From positions 620,001 to 684,000 of the forward strand of contig WGMG01000001.1 of the NCBI GenBank assembly GCA_016125185.1: a stretch of 64,000 nucleotides of DNA, read 5' to 3'. This document shows positions 38,093 to 46,077 of this stretch, piece after piece (position 1 is the first letter of the stretch; each line of letters begins with the position of its first letter). The DNA comes from Armatimonadota bacterium. Lineage in GTDB: Bacteria; Armatimonadota; Fimbriimonadia; Fimbriimonadales; Fimbriimonadaceae. The notes under the pieces are model-generated. The model saw only the letters and a list, made by a program, of their open reading frames with translations, had not been told where the DNA came from and made no database searches. Position numbers and translations under genes: made by a program.

Positions 38093-38802
38093 CAGTTCAC
38101 CTCCGCCTTCGGACGGGTTGTCCGACGTTCGATGCGCTTCTCATAGTTCGTGCCCTGAATGATCCGGCTGACGTAGATCGCGGGAGTATGAATCTGGTCC
38201 GGGTCGAGTTCGCCGACCTCCACCAACTCCTCGACTTCGGCGATGCAGACCTTGCCCGCCGTCGCCATCATGGGGTTAAAGTTTCGCGCGGTCTTGCGGA
38301 AGATGAGATTGCCCGCCTTGTCGCCCTTCCACGCCTTGACGATGCTGAGGTCGGCGACCAGCCCGCTCTCCATCACGTACATCTCGCCGTTAAACTCGCG
38401 TGTCTCTTTGCCCTCGGCGACCAGCGTTCCGTAGCCGGTCTTGGTGAAGAACGCGGGGATGCCCGCTCCACCCGCGCGGATGCGCTCGGCCAGGGTCCCT
38501 TGAGGGTTGAATTCCAGTTCCAACTCACCGCTGAGGAACTGCCGTTCGAACTCGGCGTTCTCGCCCACGTAGCTCGAAACCATCTTTTTGATTTGCTTCG
38601 TCTGCAGGAGGATGCCCAGCCCGAAGTCGTCGACTCCGCAGTTGTTGCTGATGACCGTGATGCCCTGAACACCGGAATCACGAAGCGCGAGGATCAGGTT
38701 TTCCGGGATGCCGCAAAGGCCGAACCCGCCCGACATGATGGTCATGCCGTCGAAGACCAGTCCTTCCAATGCTGACGTTGCATTAGAGAAAACTTTGTTC
38801 AT
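38092..38802 (-). CDS. scoA: 3-oxoacid CoA-transferase subunit A
   Basis: A 236 aa partner of scoB. The ATG at 38802 gives the typical [20 protein letters not shown] start; the frame extends to 38868 without a better start. The CoA-binding glycine motif is [12 protein letters not shown], with [14 protein letters not shown] and [22 protein letters not shown] following. It is the first gene of a two-gene operon, preceded by a terminator hairpin of the upstream gene. Confidence 0.95.
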   Translation of the reverse strand: MNKVFSNATSALEGLVFDGMTIMSGGFGLCGIPENLILALRDSGVQGITVISNNCGVDDFGLGILLQTKQIKKMVSSYVGENAEFERQFLSGELELEFNPQGTLAERIRAGGAGIPAFFTKTGYGTLVAEGKETREFNGEMYVMESGLVADLSIVKAWKGDKAGNLIFRKTARNFNPMMATAGKVCIAEVEELVEVGELDPDQIHTPAIYVSRIIQGTNYEKRIERRTTRPKAEVN

Positions 38803-38846
38803 TTCTGCCTTCGATTCTACTATCAGAACCGTCTTAAAAGAAAAAA

Positions 38847-38866
38847 GGGAGTCCGGGGAGACTCCC
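38847..38866 (-). terminator. Rho-independent terminator of the 109 aa gene
   Basis: GGGAGTC, loop CGGGGA, then GACTCCC is a perfect 7-bp stem; on the minus strand it is followed by TTTTTTCTTTT. It ends the transcript coming from 39270 and insulates scoAB. Confidence 0.85.
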
Positions 38867-38940
38867 AATCTATTTCAAGGATAAGGCCCTCTGTCGGGGG
38901 CCACTTACTCTGACGAACCCTCAGAAGCATTGTTCGACCC

Positions 38941-39270
38941 CTAGGACTTTTGGGCTTTGGCTCCGGCCAGTATCGACTCTAGCTTGTTCGTGATTTCGCT
39001 GTTGGTCGCCACTCGGTCGACCTTGATTTCGCGTCCGAGCTCCAGCAATTCTTTCTCCTTGTGCCCTGCGTGGGCGACGGTGTAAATTCCCTTGGCGGAG
39101 AGTTGAGCGACAATACCTGCGACGTTCGGGTCGCTGAGATTAACGATGGCGGCGTCCGCGTCGCCGTCCGGCACTTTGGCGGTGACGATGCCTTCATGGC
39201 CGAAGCCCTTCACAGAGTTGAGGAATCGAGACGACCACATCAAGTTCGATTCGAAAATCCAAATGGTCAC
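38941..39270 (-). CDS. Small hypothetical protein, possibly receiver-like fold
   Basis: A 109 aa cytosolic protein with alternating strands and helices: MTIWIFESNLMWSSRFL, DADAAIVNLSDPNVAGIVAQL, YTVAHAGHKEKELLELGREI and DRVATNSEITNKL. The arrangement recalls a CheY-type receiver fold, but the phosphorylatable Asp is not obvious; NLSD in the second strand-loop is the nearest candidate. It is monocistronic, with a clear terminator downstream. Function unknown. Confidence 0.65.
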   Translation of the reverse strand: MTIWIFESNLMWSSRFLNSVKGFGHEGIVTAKVPDGDADAAIVNLSDPNVAGIVAQLSAKGIYTVAHAGHKEKELLELGREIKVDRVATNSEITNKLESILAGAKAQKS

Positions 39271-39310
39271 AGTTATAGTTTAGCGTTTTCAGGAATAGTC
39301 TCCCCTCTTT

Positions 39311-39340
39311 GCACTTGCACTTGCACTTGCACTTGCACTA
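39311..39340 (+). repeat. Hexanucleotide tandem repeat (GCACTT)n
   Basis: Four perfect copies of GCACTT followed by GCACTA, then a GC-rich CTCGCCCTTGCC-type imperfect repeat up to about 39372. It lies between the divergent starts at 39270 and mtnA. Such arrays can change length by slippage. Confidence 0.9.
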
Positions 39341-39392
39341 CGCACTCGGCTCTCGCCCTTGCCCTCGCCCTGAAACGAGGTACCTTGAAGAC

Positions 39393-40358
39393 GTGTTGAC
39401 TCCCCTGCGATGGACCGACGGACACCTGGAAATGCTCGACCAGCGAATCCTGCCGAACAAGGTCGAGTGGATCTCCTACGACCACGCCGCTGACGTCGCC
39501 GAGGGGATTCGCGAGATGGTGGTGCGTGGCGCCCCCGCCATCGGAATCGCCGCCGCTTATGGCATGGCGCTCGCCGCCAAGAATGGGGCAGACCTTTCGG
39601 AGGCTGACAAAGTCCTCCGCGCCTCGCGTCCGACGGCCGTGAACCTGTTTTGGGCATTGGATCGCATCAATCGCCTTCCTAACCACGACTTCGAAACCAT
39701 CCTGAACGAAGCGAAGAAGATCGAGCAGGAAGACCTCGCGATGAACCTCGCTATCGGCCACAACGGAGCCGAACTGATCGGCAAGGATTGGAACATCATG
39801 ACGATCTGTAATACCGGCGCATTGGCAACTGCCGGACACGGCACAGCCCTTGGCGTCATCCGAAGCGCGCATCAGGAGGGCAAGAACATCCATGTGTGGA
39901 CGTGCGAGACGCGCCCTCGTCAGCAGGGCCTACGCCTAACGACCTTCGAACTCCTGCACGACAGTATCCCCTTCCATGCCATCAGCGAGGGCATGGCCGC
40001 CTCGCTGATGCGAGCCGGAAAGGTCGATTGCGTCATTGCCGGGGCCGACCGCATCGCTGCCAACGGCGACACCGCCAACAAGATCGGGACCTTCATGCTG
40101 GCGATCCTCGCCCACCACCATCACATTCCGTTCTATATTGCGGCTCCAAGTTCCACCTTTGATCCCTCGCTGGCCAACGGAGACGAAATTCCGATCGAGG
40201 AGCGAAGTTCACAGGAATTGACCCACATCGAAGGTGTGCAAGTCGCGCCAGCCAATACACCAACCTATAATCCGGGCTTCGACGTGACGCCCGCCGAACT
40301 CATCACCGCTGTCATCACCGAGGCCGGGGTCTTTCGACCGCCCTATCGCTTCACCTAG
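39393..40358 (+). CDS. mtnA: S-methyl-5-thioribose-1-phosphate isomerase
   Basis: An enzyme of about 321 aa of the methionine salvage pathway that converts methylthioribose-1-phosphate to methylthioribulose-1-phosphate. The eIF2B-like fold motifs RGAPAIGIAAAYGMALAA, ILTHCNTG-type NIMTICNTGALATAGHGTA (catalytic Cys), ETRPRQQGLRLT and GADRIAANGDTANKIGT (catalytic Asp) are present. The frame is open back through the hexamer repeat, but homologues start near LRWTDGHLEMLDQRILP, so GTG at 39393 (GAGG upstream at 39377) is preferred; TTG at 39396 is possible. A nucleoside phosphorylase follows 38 bases later. Confidence 0.92.
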   Translation: MLTPLRWTDGHLEMLDQRILPNKVEWISYDHAADVAEGIREMVVRGAPAIGIAAAYGMALAAKNGADLSEADKVLRASRPTAVNLFWALDRINRLPNHDFETILNEAKKIEQEDLAMNLAIGHNGAELIGKDWNIMTICNTGALATAGHGTALGVIRSAHQEGKNIHVWTCETRPRQQGLRLTTFELLHDSIPFHAISEGMAASLMRAGKVDCVIAGADRIAANGDTANKIGTFMLAILAHHHHIPFYIAAPSSTFDPSLANGDEIPIEERSSQELTHIEGVQVAPANTPTYNPGFDVTPAELITAVITEAGVFRPPYRFT

Positions 40359-40396
40359 GGTACAACCAGATTCGGCCCAGCGCCGTATAGAGAACG

Positions 40397-41713
40397 ATGG
40401 ATTTTCGCACGATCATTGCCAAGCGCCGCGAGGGAATGGTGCATTCGAAGGAGGAACTAGTCTTCCTCGCCAATGGCGCGGCCAAGAGCGAAATTCCCGA
40501 CTATCAGCTTTCGGCGTGGCTCATGGCCGCCTATCTGAAGCCGCTCACCGACCAGGAAACCGCCGATCTCACCATCGCGATGGCCGATACGGGCGACCGG
40601 TTGGACCTCACCGGCGTACCCAAGCCGTGGGTCGATAAGCACAGCACCGGTGGCGTCGGCGACAAGACCACCATGGTGCTCGGCCCCCTGTTGGCGGCTT
40701 GTGGCCTGAGCGTGGTCAAGATGAGTGGGCGCGGCCTGGGGATTACCGGCGGCACCATCGACAAGCTTCACGCCATCCCCGGATTCTCCTCCGATCTCAC
40801 TCCCAAGAAGATGATCTCGCAGGCGAAGAAGATCGGTATTGCGCTGGCCGGTCAATCGGCTGAACTCGCTCCTGCCGACAAGACGCTTTACGCCCTTCGC
40901 GACGTAACCGAAACGGTGTCGTCTCTCCCGCTCATCGTGAGCTCGATCCTCTCCAAAAAGATCGCGGGTGGAGCCGAAACCGTCATTCTCGACGTCAAAT
41001 GCGGATCGGGATCGTTCAACCCAACCCGGGAGCACGCCGAAAAGCTGGCCGATGCTCTGGTGACGGTGGGCAAGCAGGCAGGACTGAAAGTTTACGCCGC
41101 CATTTCCGACATGGATCAGCCCCTCGGTTCGGCGGTCGGAAACGCGTTGGAAGTGAAGGAGGCCATTGAGGTTCTGTCCAAGCCGGAAGAAGAACTGTCG
41201 GGAAACACACGACGCTTCCGCGAGCTATGCCGCTACTATGGGGCGATCGCTTTGCGCGTCAGTGGTTTGGCCACCAGCGCTGGCGACGCCTTGGCTCGGG
41301 TTGAGGACACGCTTCAAAGCGGCCGCGCGCTCGATAAGGCGAACCAGTGGATCAAGGCGCAAGGCGCAACCGTTGATTTTTCCGAGACCTCCTGGCTGGT
41401 TCAGGCACCGATTCAGGTGGATTATTCATCGAAGCAAGCCGGATGCGTCGGCCGGGTTGACGCCCGAACGATCGGCGAAATCGCTCTCGATCTCGGGGCC
41501 GGACGTAAAACAAAGGATGATGAAATCGACCTTGCCGCCGGTCTGGAGATTCATGTGAAGGTCGGCGATCTCATCGGCGAAGGCCATCGTTTGGCCACTG
41601 TCCACGCGGCGACGCAAGAACTCGCTGACGCCGCCCTCGTGCGACTGTCAACCGCGATTCAGATTCAAACGGCTCCGATTCCGCCCCGCCCGATCCTCAT
41701 CCGTCCGGCATGA
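40397..41713 (+). CDS. pdp: Pyrimidine-nucleoside/thymidine phosphorylase
   Basis: A 438 aa enzyme splitting thymidine, uridine or both with phosphate to the free base and (deoxy)ribose-1-phosphate. The signature DKHSTGGVGDKTTMVLGPLL, the glycine loop SGRGLGITGGTIDKL and KCGSGSF are intact, and the three-domain length is normal. I cannot tell DeoA from Pdp specificity. With mtnA upstream on the same strand it suggests a nucleoside salvage unit, though MTA phosphorylase itself is not here. Confidence 0.93.
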   Translation: MDFRTIIAKRREGMVHSKEELVFLANGAAKSEIPDYQLSAWLMAAYLKPLTDQETADLTIAMADTGDRLDLTGVPKPWVDKHSTGGVGDKTTMVLGPLLAACGLSVVKMSGRGLGITGGTIDKLHAIPGFSSDLTPKKMISQAKKIGIALAGQSAELAPADKTLYALRDVTETVSSLPLIVSSILSKKIAGGAETVILDVKCGSGSFNPTREHAEKLADALVTVGKQAGLKVYAAISDMDQPLGSAVGNALEVKEAIEVLSKPEEELSGNTRRFRELCRYYGAIALRVSGLATSAGDALARVEDTLQSGRALDKANQWIKAQGATVDFSETSWLVQAPIQVDYSSKQAGCVGRVDARTIGEIALDLGAGRKTKDDEIDLAAGLEIHVKVGDLIGEGHRLATVHAATQELADAALVRLSTAIQIQTAPIPPRPILIRPA

Positions 41714-41716
41714 GAA

Positions 41717-41743
41717 AGCCCTCCCGCCAGAGCCGGAAGGGCT
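41717..41743. terminator. Bidirectional terminator hairpin
   Basis: AGCCCTCCCG pairs with CGGAAGGGCT (9 of 10 bp) around a seven-base loop, in the 41-base gap between convergent genes. On the minus strand it is followed by TTTCT. Confidence 0.7.
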
Positions 41744-41754
41744 AATTCATCGCT

Positions 41755-42789
41755 TTAGAGTGGGTTCGCGTCGATGATCGAGTCGCGGTCGAATCGCACG
41801 CCAAGGAGCGTTCCTGTGTTCAGGGTCACTTCGTTAGGCAGGCCTCGATCTGGGACGGCCTGATCGACGTCGTCCATCGAAACCGAGTTTCCATACGAGA
41901 CGAGCGGAACCAGCATTCCCGAGTCTGAGTAGTTGACGCCGACGTACTTCAGATCCTGCTTTGTAAGTGCGCTGGACGTCGCCGCCCATCGGCCATCTTC
42001 ACCCGTCGTGATGTCCGCATCCGCGTCAATCGGTGTGGCGGAAATAGCGATCTTTCGTCCATCCTTGAGCACTAGCTCGTCGTACGTGATGCCGAGGATT
42101 CCTGGCACGCCATCGCGCATCGGTTGAACGAAAGAAACGTGACCTCGTAAGGTGGCTCCGTCGGAGAAACCGTAGAAGTCCGAAGTTCCGTCGGTGATGA
42201 CCGTGGCCGTAAACGGTTGTCCAACGTACGAGTTCAGGGAGCTAAGCTGGTCATCCAGTTCAGCCTTAATGGCCGAGCCGGTTGGTTGCTCCCACATCAT
42301 CTCCGGCGAAGGAGGCGTCGGGTTGTCGTTGGTTGAGTTAGAGACTGTCGGGGTCGAGTCAGTCATTAGTACGTTGACCACGTTGAGGTCGCCGTCATAT
42401 TGGATATCCGCCCCGAGGGAGTCTGCCAAGAATCGAATCGGAACCATTGTGCGGCCATCTTGAATGTGAACAGGTCCGTCGATGGATTCTTCCATACCGT
42501 TTACCGTGGCTTCTTCCGTGGGGACCTGAATCTCGAGGTTCGTATCGCCCTTTTGGGCGGTGACGGTTTTGTCGACGGAATTCCAGCCAACGTCTCCTCC
42601 CGCCTGCTCGATGACGTCGCGGATGGGAACCATGATCTGATCACCCATCATGTGGGGCTTTGCGTCAGTAAATTGCACAAGTTGTCCGTCGATACGGATC
42701 GTAATTGGGTCGGCTTGGCTGATTGCGGCAAACGCGGAGATTGCAGCTAAGCCAAGGATTCTTCCGCTGAATGTGTAGACTTTCTTCAT
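41755..42789 (-). CDS. Exported copper-amine-oxidase-like stalk-domain protein
   Basis: A 344 aa protein with a signal peptide (1-26). Residues about 27-140 form the copper amine oxidase N-terminal (stalk) domain with its two hallmark lines, MVPIRDVIEQAGGDVGWNSV and TMVPIRFLADSLGADIQYD. The rest (about 165-344) is a polar region that looks beta-rich and has no known enzyme motif, so this is not an amine oxidase. Such domains are common in secreted or S-layer-associated proteins. A nested hairpin occupies its 5' leader (42790-42834). Confidence 0.85.
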   Translation of the reverse strand: MKKVYTFSGRILGLAAISAFAAISQADPITIRIDGQLVQFTDAKPHMMGDQIMVPIRDVIEQAGGDVGWNSVDKTVTAQKGDTNLEIQVPTEEATVNGMEESIDGPVHIQDGRTMVPIRFLADSLGADIQYDGDLNVVNVLMTDSTPTVSNSTNDNPTPPSPEMMWEQPTGSAIKAELDDQLSSLNSYVGQPFTATVITDGTSDFYGFSDGATLRGHVSFVQPMRDGVPGILGITYDELVLKDGRKIAISATPIDADADITTGEDGRWAATSSALTKQDLKYVGVNYSDSGMLVPLVSYGNSVSMDDVDQAVPDRGLPNEVTLNTGTLLGVRFDRDSIIDANPL

Positions 42790-42834
42790 GGGAGTCTTCC
42801 TCTAAGGCAGAGTGCCTTACCTATTCGGACTCCC
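42790..42834 (-). promoter_or_regulatory. Structured 5' leader: nested hairpins touching the start codon
   Basis: An outer 7-bp stem GGGAGTC/GACTCCC (42790-42796 with 42828-42834) encloses a perfect inner hairpin AAGGCA-GAG-TGCCTT (42804-42818). The outer stem ends at the base next to the ATG of the stalk-domain gene, and the AGAGGA ribosome-binding site lies inside. It could control translation. No known riboswitch class is recognised. Confidence 0.5.
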
Positions 42835-42888
42835 TAATTTGGCCAAGGTGTATGGGCTTGGGCCAAAGACCCATGCCCCCACCAACGA

Positions 42889-44547
42889 TCAAACGATCGA
42901 CTTTTCGAAGTAGCTTCGACCCTTGTTCCGACCAATTGGACGAACGCTCACCACATTCTCCGGCGACAGGTCGAGCAACTGAAGCCAGTCCTCCATCGCG
43001 TCGCTCTTCGGGAAGATTTCGTTCTCCTTAAACTCTTGGTCCAAGGCATCCACCAAATCCTCCAGTGTGATGCCGGTCTCGACCTTCGGATTCGCCAGCG
43101 TGCGCCGAATCGCCGTTTCCTTGGCCCGGTCCACGATGCTCTCCAGGATCGCGCCAGAAACCAGATCGCCCCGATACAGCGTGTCGGTCTTGCCGCTTCG
43201 CAGATTGATCTCCAAGAACTCGTTCGAAGCCTTCTTGGACCAAAGCGCATCCAGCACGCCCTCCACGATCTCGCGCTGAGCGCACACCGTCTCGCCGTCG
43301 TGCTTGGCCACGATTTCGGGATCGAGCGGGAGCGAAGGCGACAGGTAGATGTTGAGAATCTGCCGCGAGGCGTCCTTGTCCGGGCGCACAACCTTCACCT
43401 TTCGGTCGATTCGACCCGGTCGCAACACGGCCGGATCGATGTAGTCCGGTCGGTTCGAGGTCAGCATCAAAACCACGTTCTCAAGCGACTCCAGGCCGTC
43501 CAACTCGGCGCAGAACTGCGGCACGACGGTGTTGCTCATGCTGAAGTACCGCCCGCTGGAGCGGGTTCGCAACAACGATTCGGCCTCATCCATGAAGATG
43601 AACACGAGGTAGCCGTCCTTCGCCTTCTCGCGGGCGGTGCGGAAGATTTCGCGCACCATGCGCTCGGTCTCGCCCACCCACATGTTCAGAATCTTCGGGC
43701 CCGAAATCGCCATGAAGTACTCCTTCACTTCGCGTCCCTCGCGCTCGCTGTACTCCTTGGCCAACGTATGCGCGGTGGCCTTGCCCAACAGAGTCTTTCC
43801 GCAGCCTGGAGGACCGTACAGCAGGATTCCTTTGACCGTCTTCTTGCCGTATTTTTCGTAAATCTCGGGGTGCAGAAGCGGGTGCTCGATAGTCTCTTGG
43901 ATCAGCCGAATTGCCTCCGGCTGGCCGCCGACTTTGTCCCACGTAATATCGGGGACCTTCTCCATGAAGAGGTCTCGGTTCTCGATGCGCACAAAGTGCT
44001 CCACCGCCACCCGACCGGTCGCGTCGAGGCGAACCTCGTCGCCCGCGTGAACCTTGGCTTCCTTTAGCTCTTCGCTCAGGAAGATCAGTCGTTGGTCGAG
44101 GCCGGGCGAATCGCCGCCGATGCGCAGACGACCATCGTCTAGGACCTGGGCGACGCGCACGATCGAGCCCTGCTCGGTCATCGGTGCCAGTCCAACGATG
44201 GCGTAGGCTTCATTCAATCGAACTCGGGCACCGAGCACGAGTGCGTCCTCGGGGACGGCAGGGTCATAAGTGACGATGTACTCAGAATCGCCGAGCAAAA
44301 TCAGGGGTAGTTGGCCGTTGTCGGTCTCGGTCCATTTCAGGAACACACCGATGCGGTTGGCCGGTTGGGTCAGCTTCTCATAAGCCTCCCGATATTGGGA
44401 TAGCTCTTCGTTTTTCCGTTCCGTTTCGCGGTCCTCAGCTTCGAGGGTTTCTCGCAATGCGCCGACGTACGTTCGCAGGCGGGTGTTGTCGGCAGGAACC
44501 TGTTGCTCGATCAGGTCGAGCATCTCCAGGGACTCACGCGGGGGCAT
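42889..44547 (-). CDS. ARC/Mpa-type proteasomal AAA+ ATPase
   Basis: A 552 aa ring ATPase of the bacterial proteasome-associated family: an N-terminal coiled coil (about 1-60), tandem OB-type domain (about 65-190), then one AAA domain with Walker A GPPGCGKT (245-252), Walker B IFMDEAES (about 317-324), and NRPDYIDPAVLRPGRIDRKV (arginine fingers). Members unfold tagged proteins for 20S proteasomes. The C-terminus reads GRSYFEKSIV, without the Hb-Y-X tail (GQYL in actinobacterial Mpa) that opens the 20S gate. No prcA, prcB, pafA, dop or Pup/UBact gene is in the window. Confidence 0.9.
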   Translation of the reverse strand: MPPRESLEMLDLIEQQVPADNTRLRTYVGALRETLEAEDRETERKNEELSQYREAYEKLTQPANRIGVFLKWTETDNGQLPLILLGDSEYIVTYDPAVPEDALVLGARVRLNEAYAIVGLAPMTEQGSIVRVAQVLDDGRLRIGGDSPGLDQRLIFLSEELKEAKVHAGDEVRLDATGRVAVEHFVRIENRDLFMEKVPDITWDKVGGQPEAIRLIQETIEHPLLHPEIYEKYGKKTVKGILLYGPPGCGKTLLGKATAHTLAKEYSEREGREVKEYFMAISGPKILNMWVGETERMVREIFRTAREKAKDGYLVFIFMDEAESLLRTRSSGRYFSMSNTVVPQFCAELDGLESLENVVLMLTSNRPDYIDPAVLRPGRIDRKVKVVRPDKDASRQILNIYLSPSLPLDPEIVAKHDGETVCAQREIVEGVLDALWSKKASNEFLEINLRSGKTDTLYRGDLVSGAILESIVDRAKETAIRRTLANPKVETGITLEDLVDALDQEFKENEIFPKSDAMEDWLQLLDLSPENVVSVRPIGRNKGRSYFEKSIV

Positions 44548-44585
44548 GTCTCATACTACGCTCAAAAGCGCAGATTATTCTGAAA

Positions 44586-46004
44586 CTACTCGGCCAAAAA
44601 CGCAGAAATTACAACCAGCCCGACGGTGTCGTCGAGGTCGCCGTTTGCCTCAGCCTGAGCGGTGATGTCGCGCTCGACTCCGTCTCGCAGAGCACGAACC
44701 CGAGCCGTCACCAGTTCGGTCGATCCCGCCCGCTCGATGTTCACCGAATCGATGGTCACGCGGGACTCGGCGAACGTCTTCTCGAGTGCCTTACCGGTTG
44801 CGATCGCGATGGACTCTGCCCGCGAGTGCCCCATCTTCGGCGAGACGCCGACGGCGAGTTTTCCGGCATACTTGACGACCACATAGGTGAGACTGCCCGG
44901 CTCGTCGTCGGCCTGAATCGTTTCGATCACCGGAGCCTCGGTCTGCGCGACCGGGGCCTGAGTTTCGACCACTGGTTCGACAACGTCTTCAACGACGGCT
45001 TCCGAATCAATCTCTTCACTCACAACCGGATCAGGCTCAGGGACCGTAGCCTGGGTTACCCTCTCGGTCGGTACCGCGGATGCAGCTGGACCACCGGTAT
45101 CGCTATCGGGGCTTTGTGGTGTCGTCGCCACCGCGACGGGTGCATTCTCCGACTCGCGCTGGGGCACCTGCACCACCGCCATGCCAAAGCCTTCCTTTTT
45201 CGCCAAACAGTCGCGACTCGCTAAATTCACAAGATCATCGACGTTCGATGGGATGTGGATGTCATGCCGCATCTTGGTTCTTTTTCCACCATAGATGCCA
45301 ATCGTGAACGTAACCGGCGAGCCGATGTGGTCGACGGCCAAGCCCTCGCCGTAGTCCGTGAGGCGATTCATCAACTCTTCGGCTTCTTCGCGGGGACGGA
45401 TAGTAGCGATGGCAAATTCATCACCACCGTAGCGAACCAAAATGTCCTGAGTCGGGTCAATCTTGGTCTTGATGTGTTCCGCCGCCCGCTGGATGACTCG
45501 GTCGCCGATGACGTGCCCGTACTGCTTATTGAAACTGCCAAAGTGGTCGAGGTCGATGAACAGCACCGCGATCTCCGCATTGTGCTCCAGCTTATCCACG
45601 CCCCACTCTCGGAGCGCGTCGCTCCACGGAAGCTCGGTCATCGGATCGTAGGATTCTCGAAGCTTGCCGAGCAGACTTCGCGCGGTGACGATGGCGAAGT
45701 ATCGGCCGCCCTTCACGACGGGAAGATAATCGACATCGCTCTTGACCAATTCACCCGCCGCGTCTCGAATAGTGATGTCGGCCTGAAGCGGCGTAGGCGC
45801 GTTCGCCATCACATCACGCACCTTGGTCGAGACATTGGCGCCGACCAATTCGACGGCCGTGATCCAGCCAATCAGGCGATGTTCGGAGTCGACGATGCCT
45901 AGCGCGGGGACCTTATATCCATCCATCAAAATACGTGCAGTCGTAGCCGTTTGATCGGCATCCAACCACACATGAATCAATGGAAGGGATTCAAGGGTGT
46001 ACAT
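44586..46004 (-). CDS. CBS-GGDEF protein (probable diguanylate cyclase) with unknown C-terminal domain
   Basis: A 472 aa cytosolic protein. Residues 1-115 form a CBS pair (LGIVDSEHRLIGWITAVEL, DYLPVVKGGRYFAIVTARSLL), which often bind adenosyl ligands. A GGDEF domain follows (about 117-270), with GGDEF intact at 193-197 in VRYGGDEFAIA and FIDLDHFGSFN; the inhibitory RxxD site reads PTQD, so product inhibition may be lost. A Pro/Glu/Thr/Val-rich linker (about 285-370) leads to a terminal domain of about 100 aa (VVVKYAGKLAVGVSPKMGHS ...) that I cannot assign. It should make cyclic di-GMP. Confidence 0.85.
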   Translation of the reverse strand: MYTLESLPLIHVWLDADQTATTARILMDGYKVPALGIVDSEHRLIGWITAVELVGANVSTKVRDVMANAPTPLQADITIRDAAGELVKSDVDYLPVVKGGRYFAIVTARSLLGKLRESYDPMTELPWSDALREWGVDKLEHNAEIAVLFIDLDHFGSFNKQYGHVIGDRVIQRAAEHIKTKIDPTQDILVRYGGDEFAIATIRPREEAEELMNRLTDYGEGLAVDHIGSPVTFTIGIYGGKRTKMRHDIHIPSNVDDLVNLASRDCLAKKEGFGMAVVQVPQRESENAPVAVATTPQSPDSDTGGPAASAVPTERVTQATVPEPDPVVSEEIDSEAVVEDVVEPVVETQAPVAQTEAPVIETIQADDEPGSLTYVVVKYAGKLAVGVSPKMGHSRAESIAIATGKALEKTFAESRVTIDSVNIERAGSTELVTARVRALRDGVERDITAQAEANGDLDDTVGLVVISAFLAE

Positions 46005-46077
46005 ATTGGTAGACAGCGTCCGAACCTTATTGTATCGGGCTTGTACGCTCAGTTCCCCCTGTAGGAATACTAGTTTC

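Noticed and set aside
39311-39340. CRISPR-like array
   Set aside because: Units are six bases with no spacers; it is a simple tandem repeat.
39309-39392. His-Leu-repeat N-terminal extension of MtnA
   Set aside because: Open frame created by the GCACTT array; homologues start near LRWTDGHLEMLDQ and a GTG with GAGG upstream is available at 39393.
43036-44067. Plus-strand ORF of 343 aa opposite the ARC ATPase
   Set aside because: Shadow frame; the minus strand has Walker motifs throughout.
45585-45605. DnaA-box-like TTATCCACG
   Set aside because: Single occurrence inside the GGDEF gene; no cluster of boxes or AT-rich unwinding region, so not an origin.
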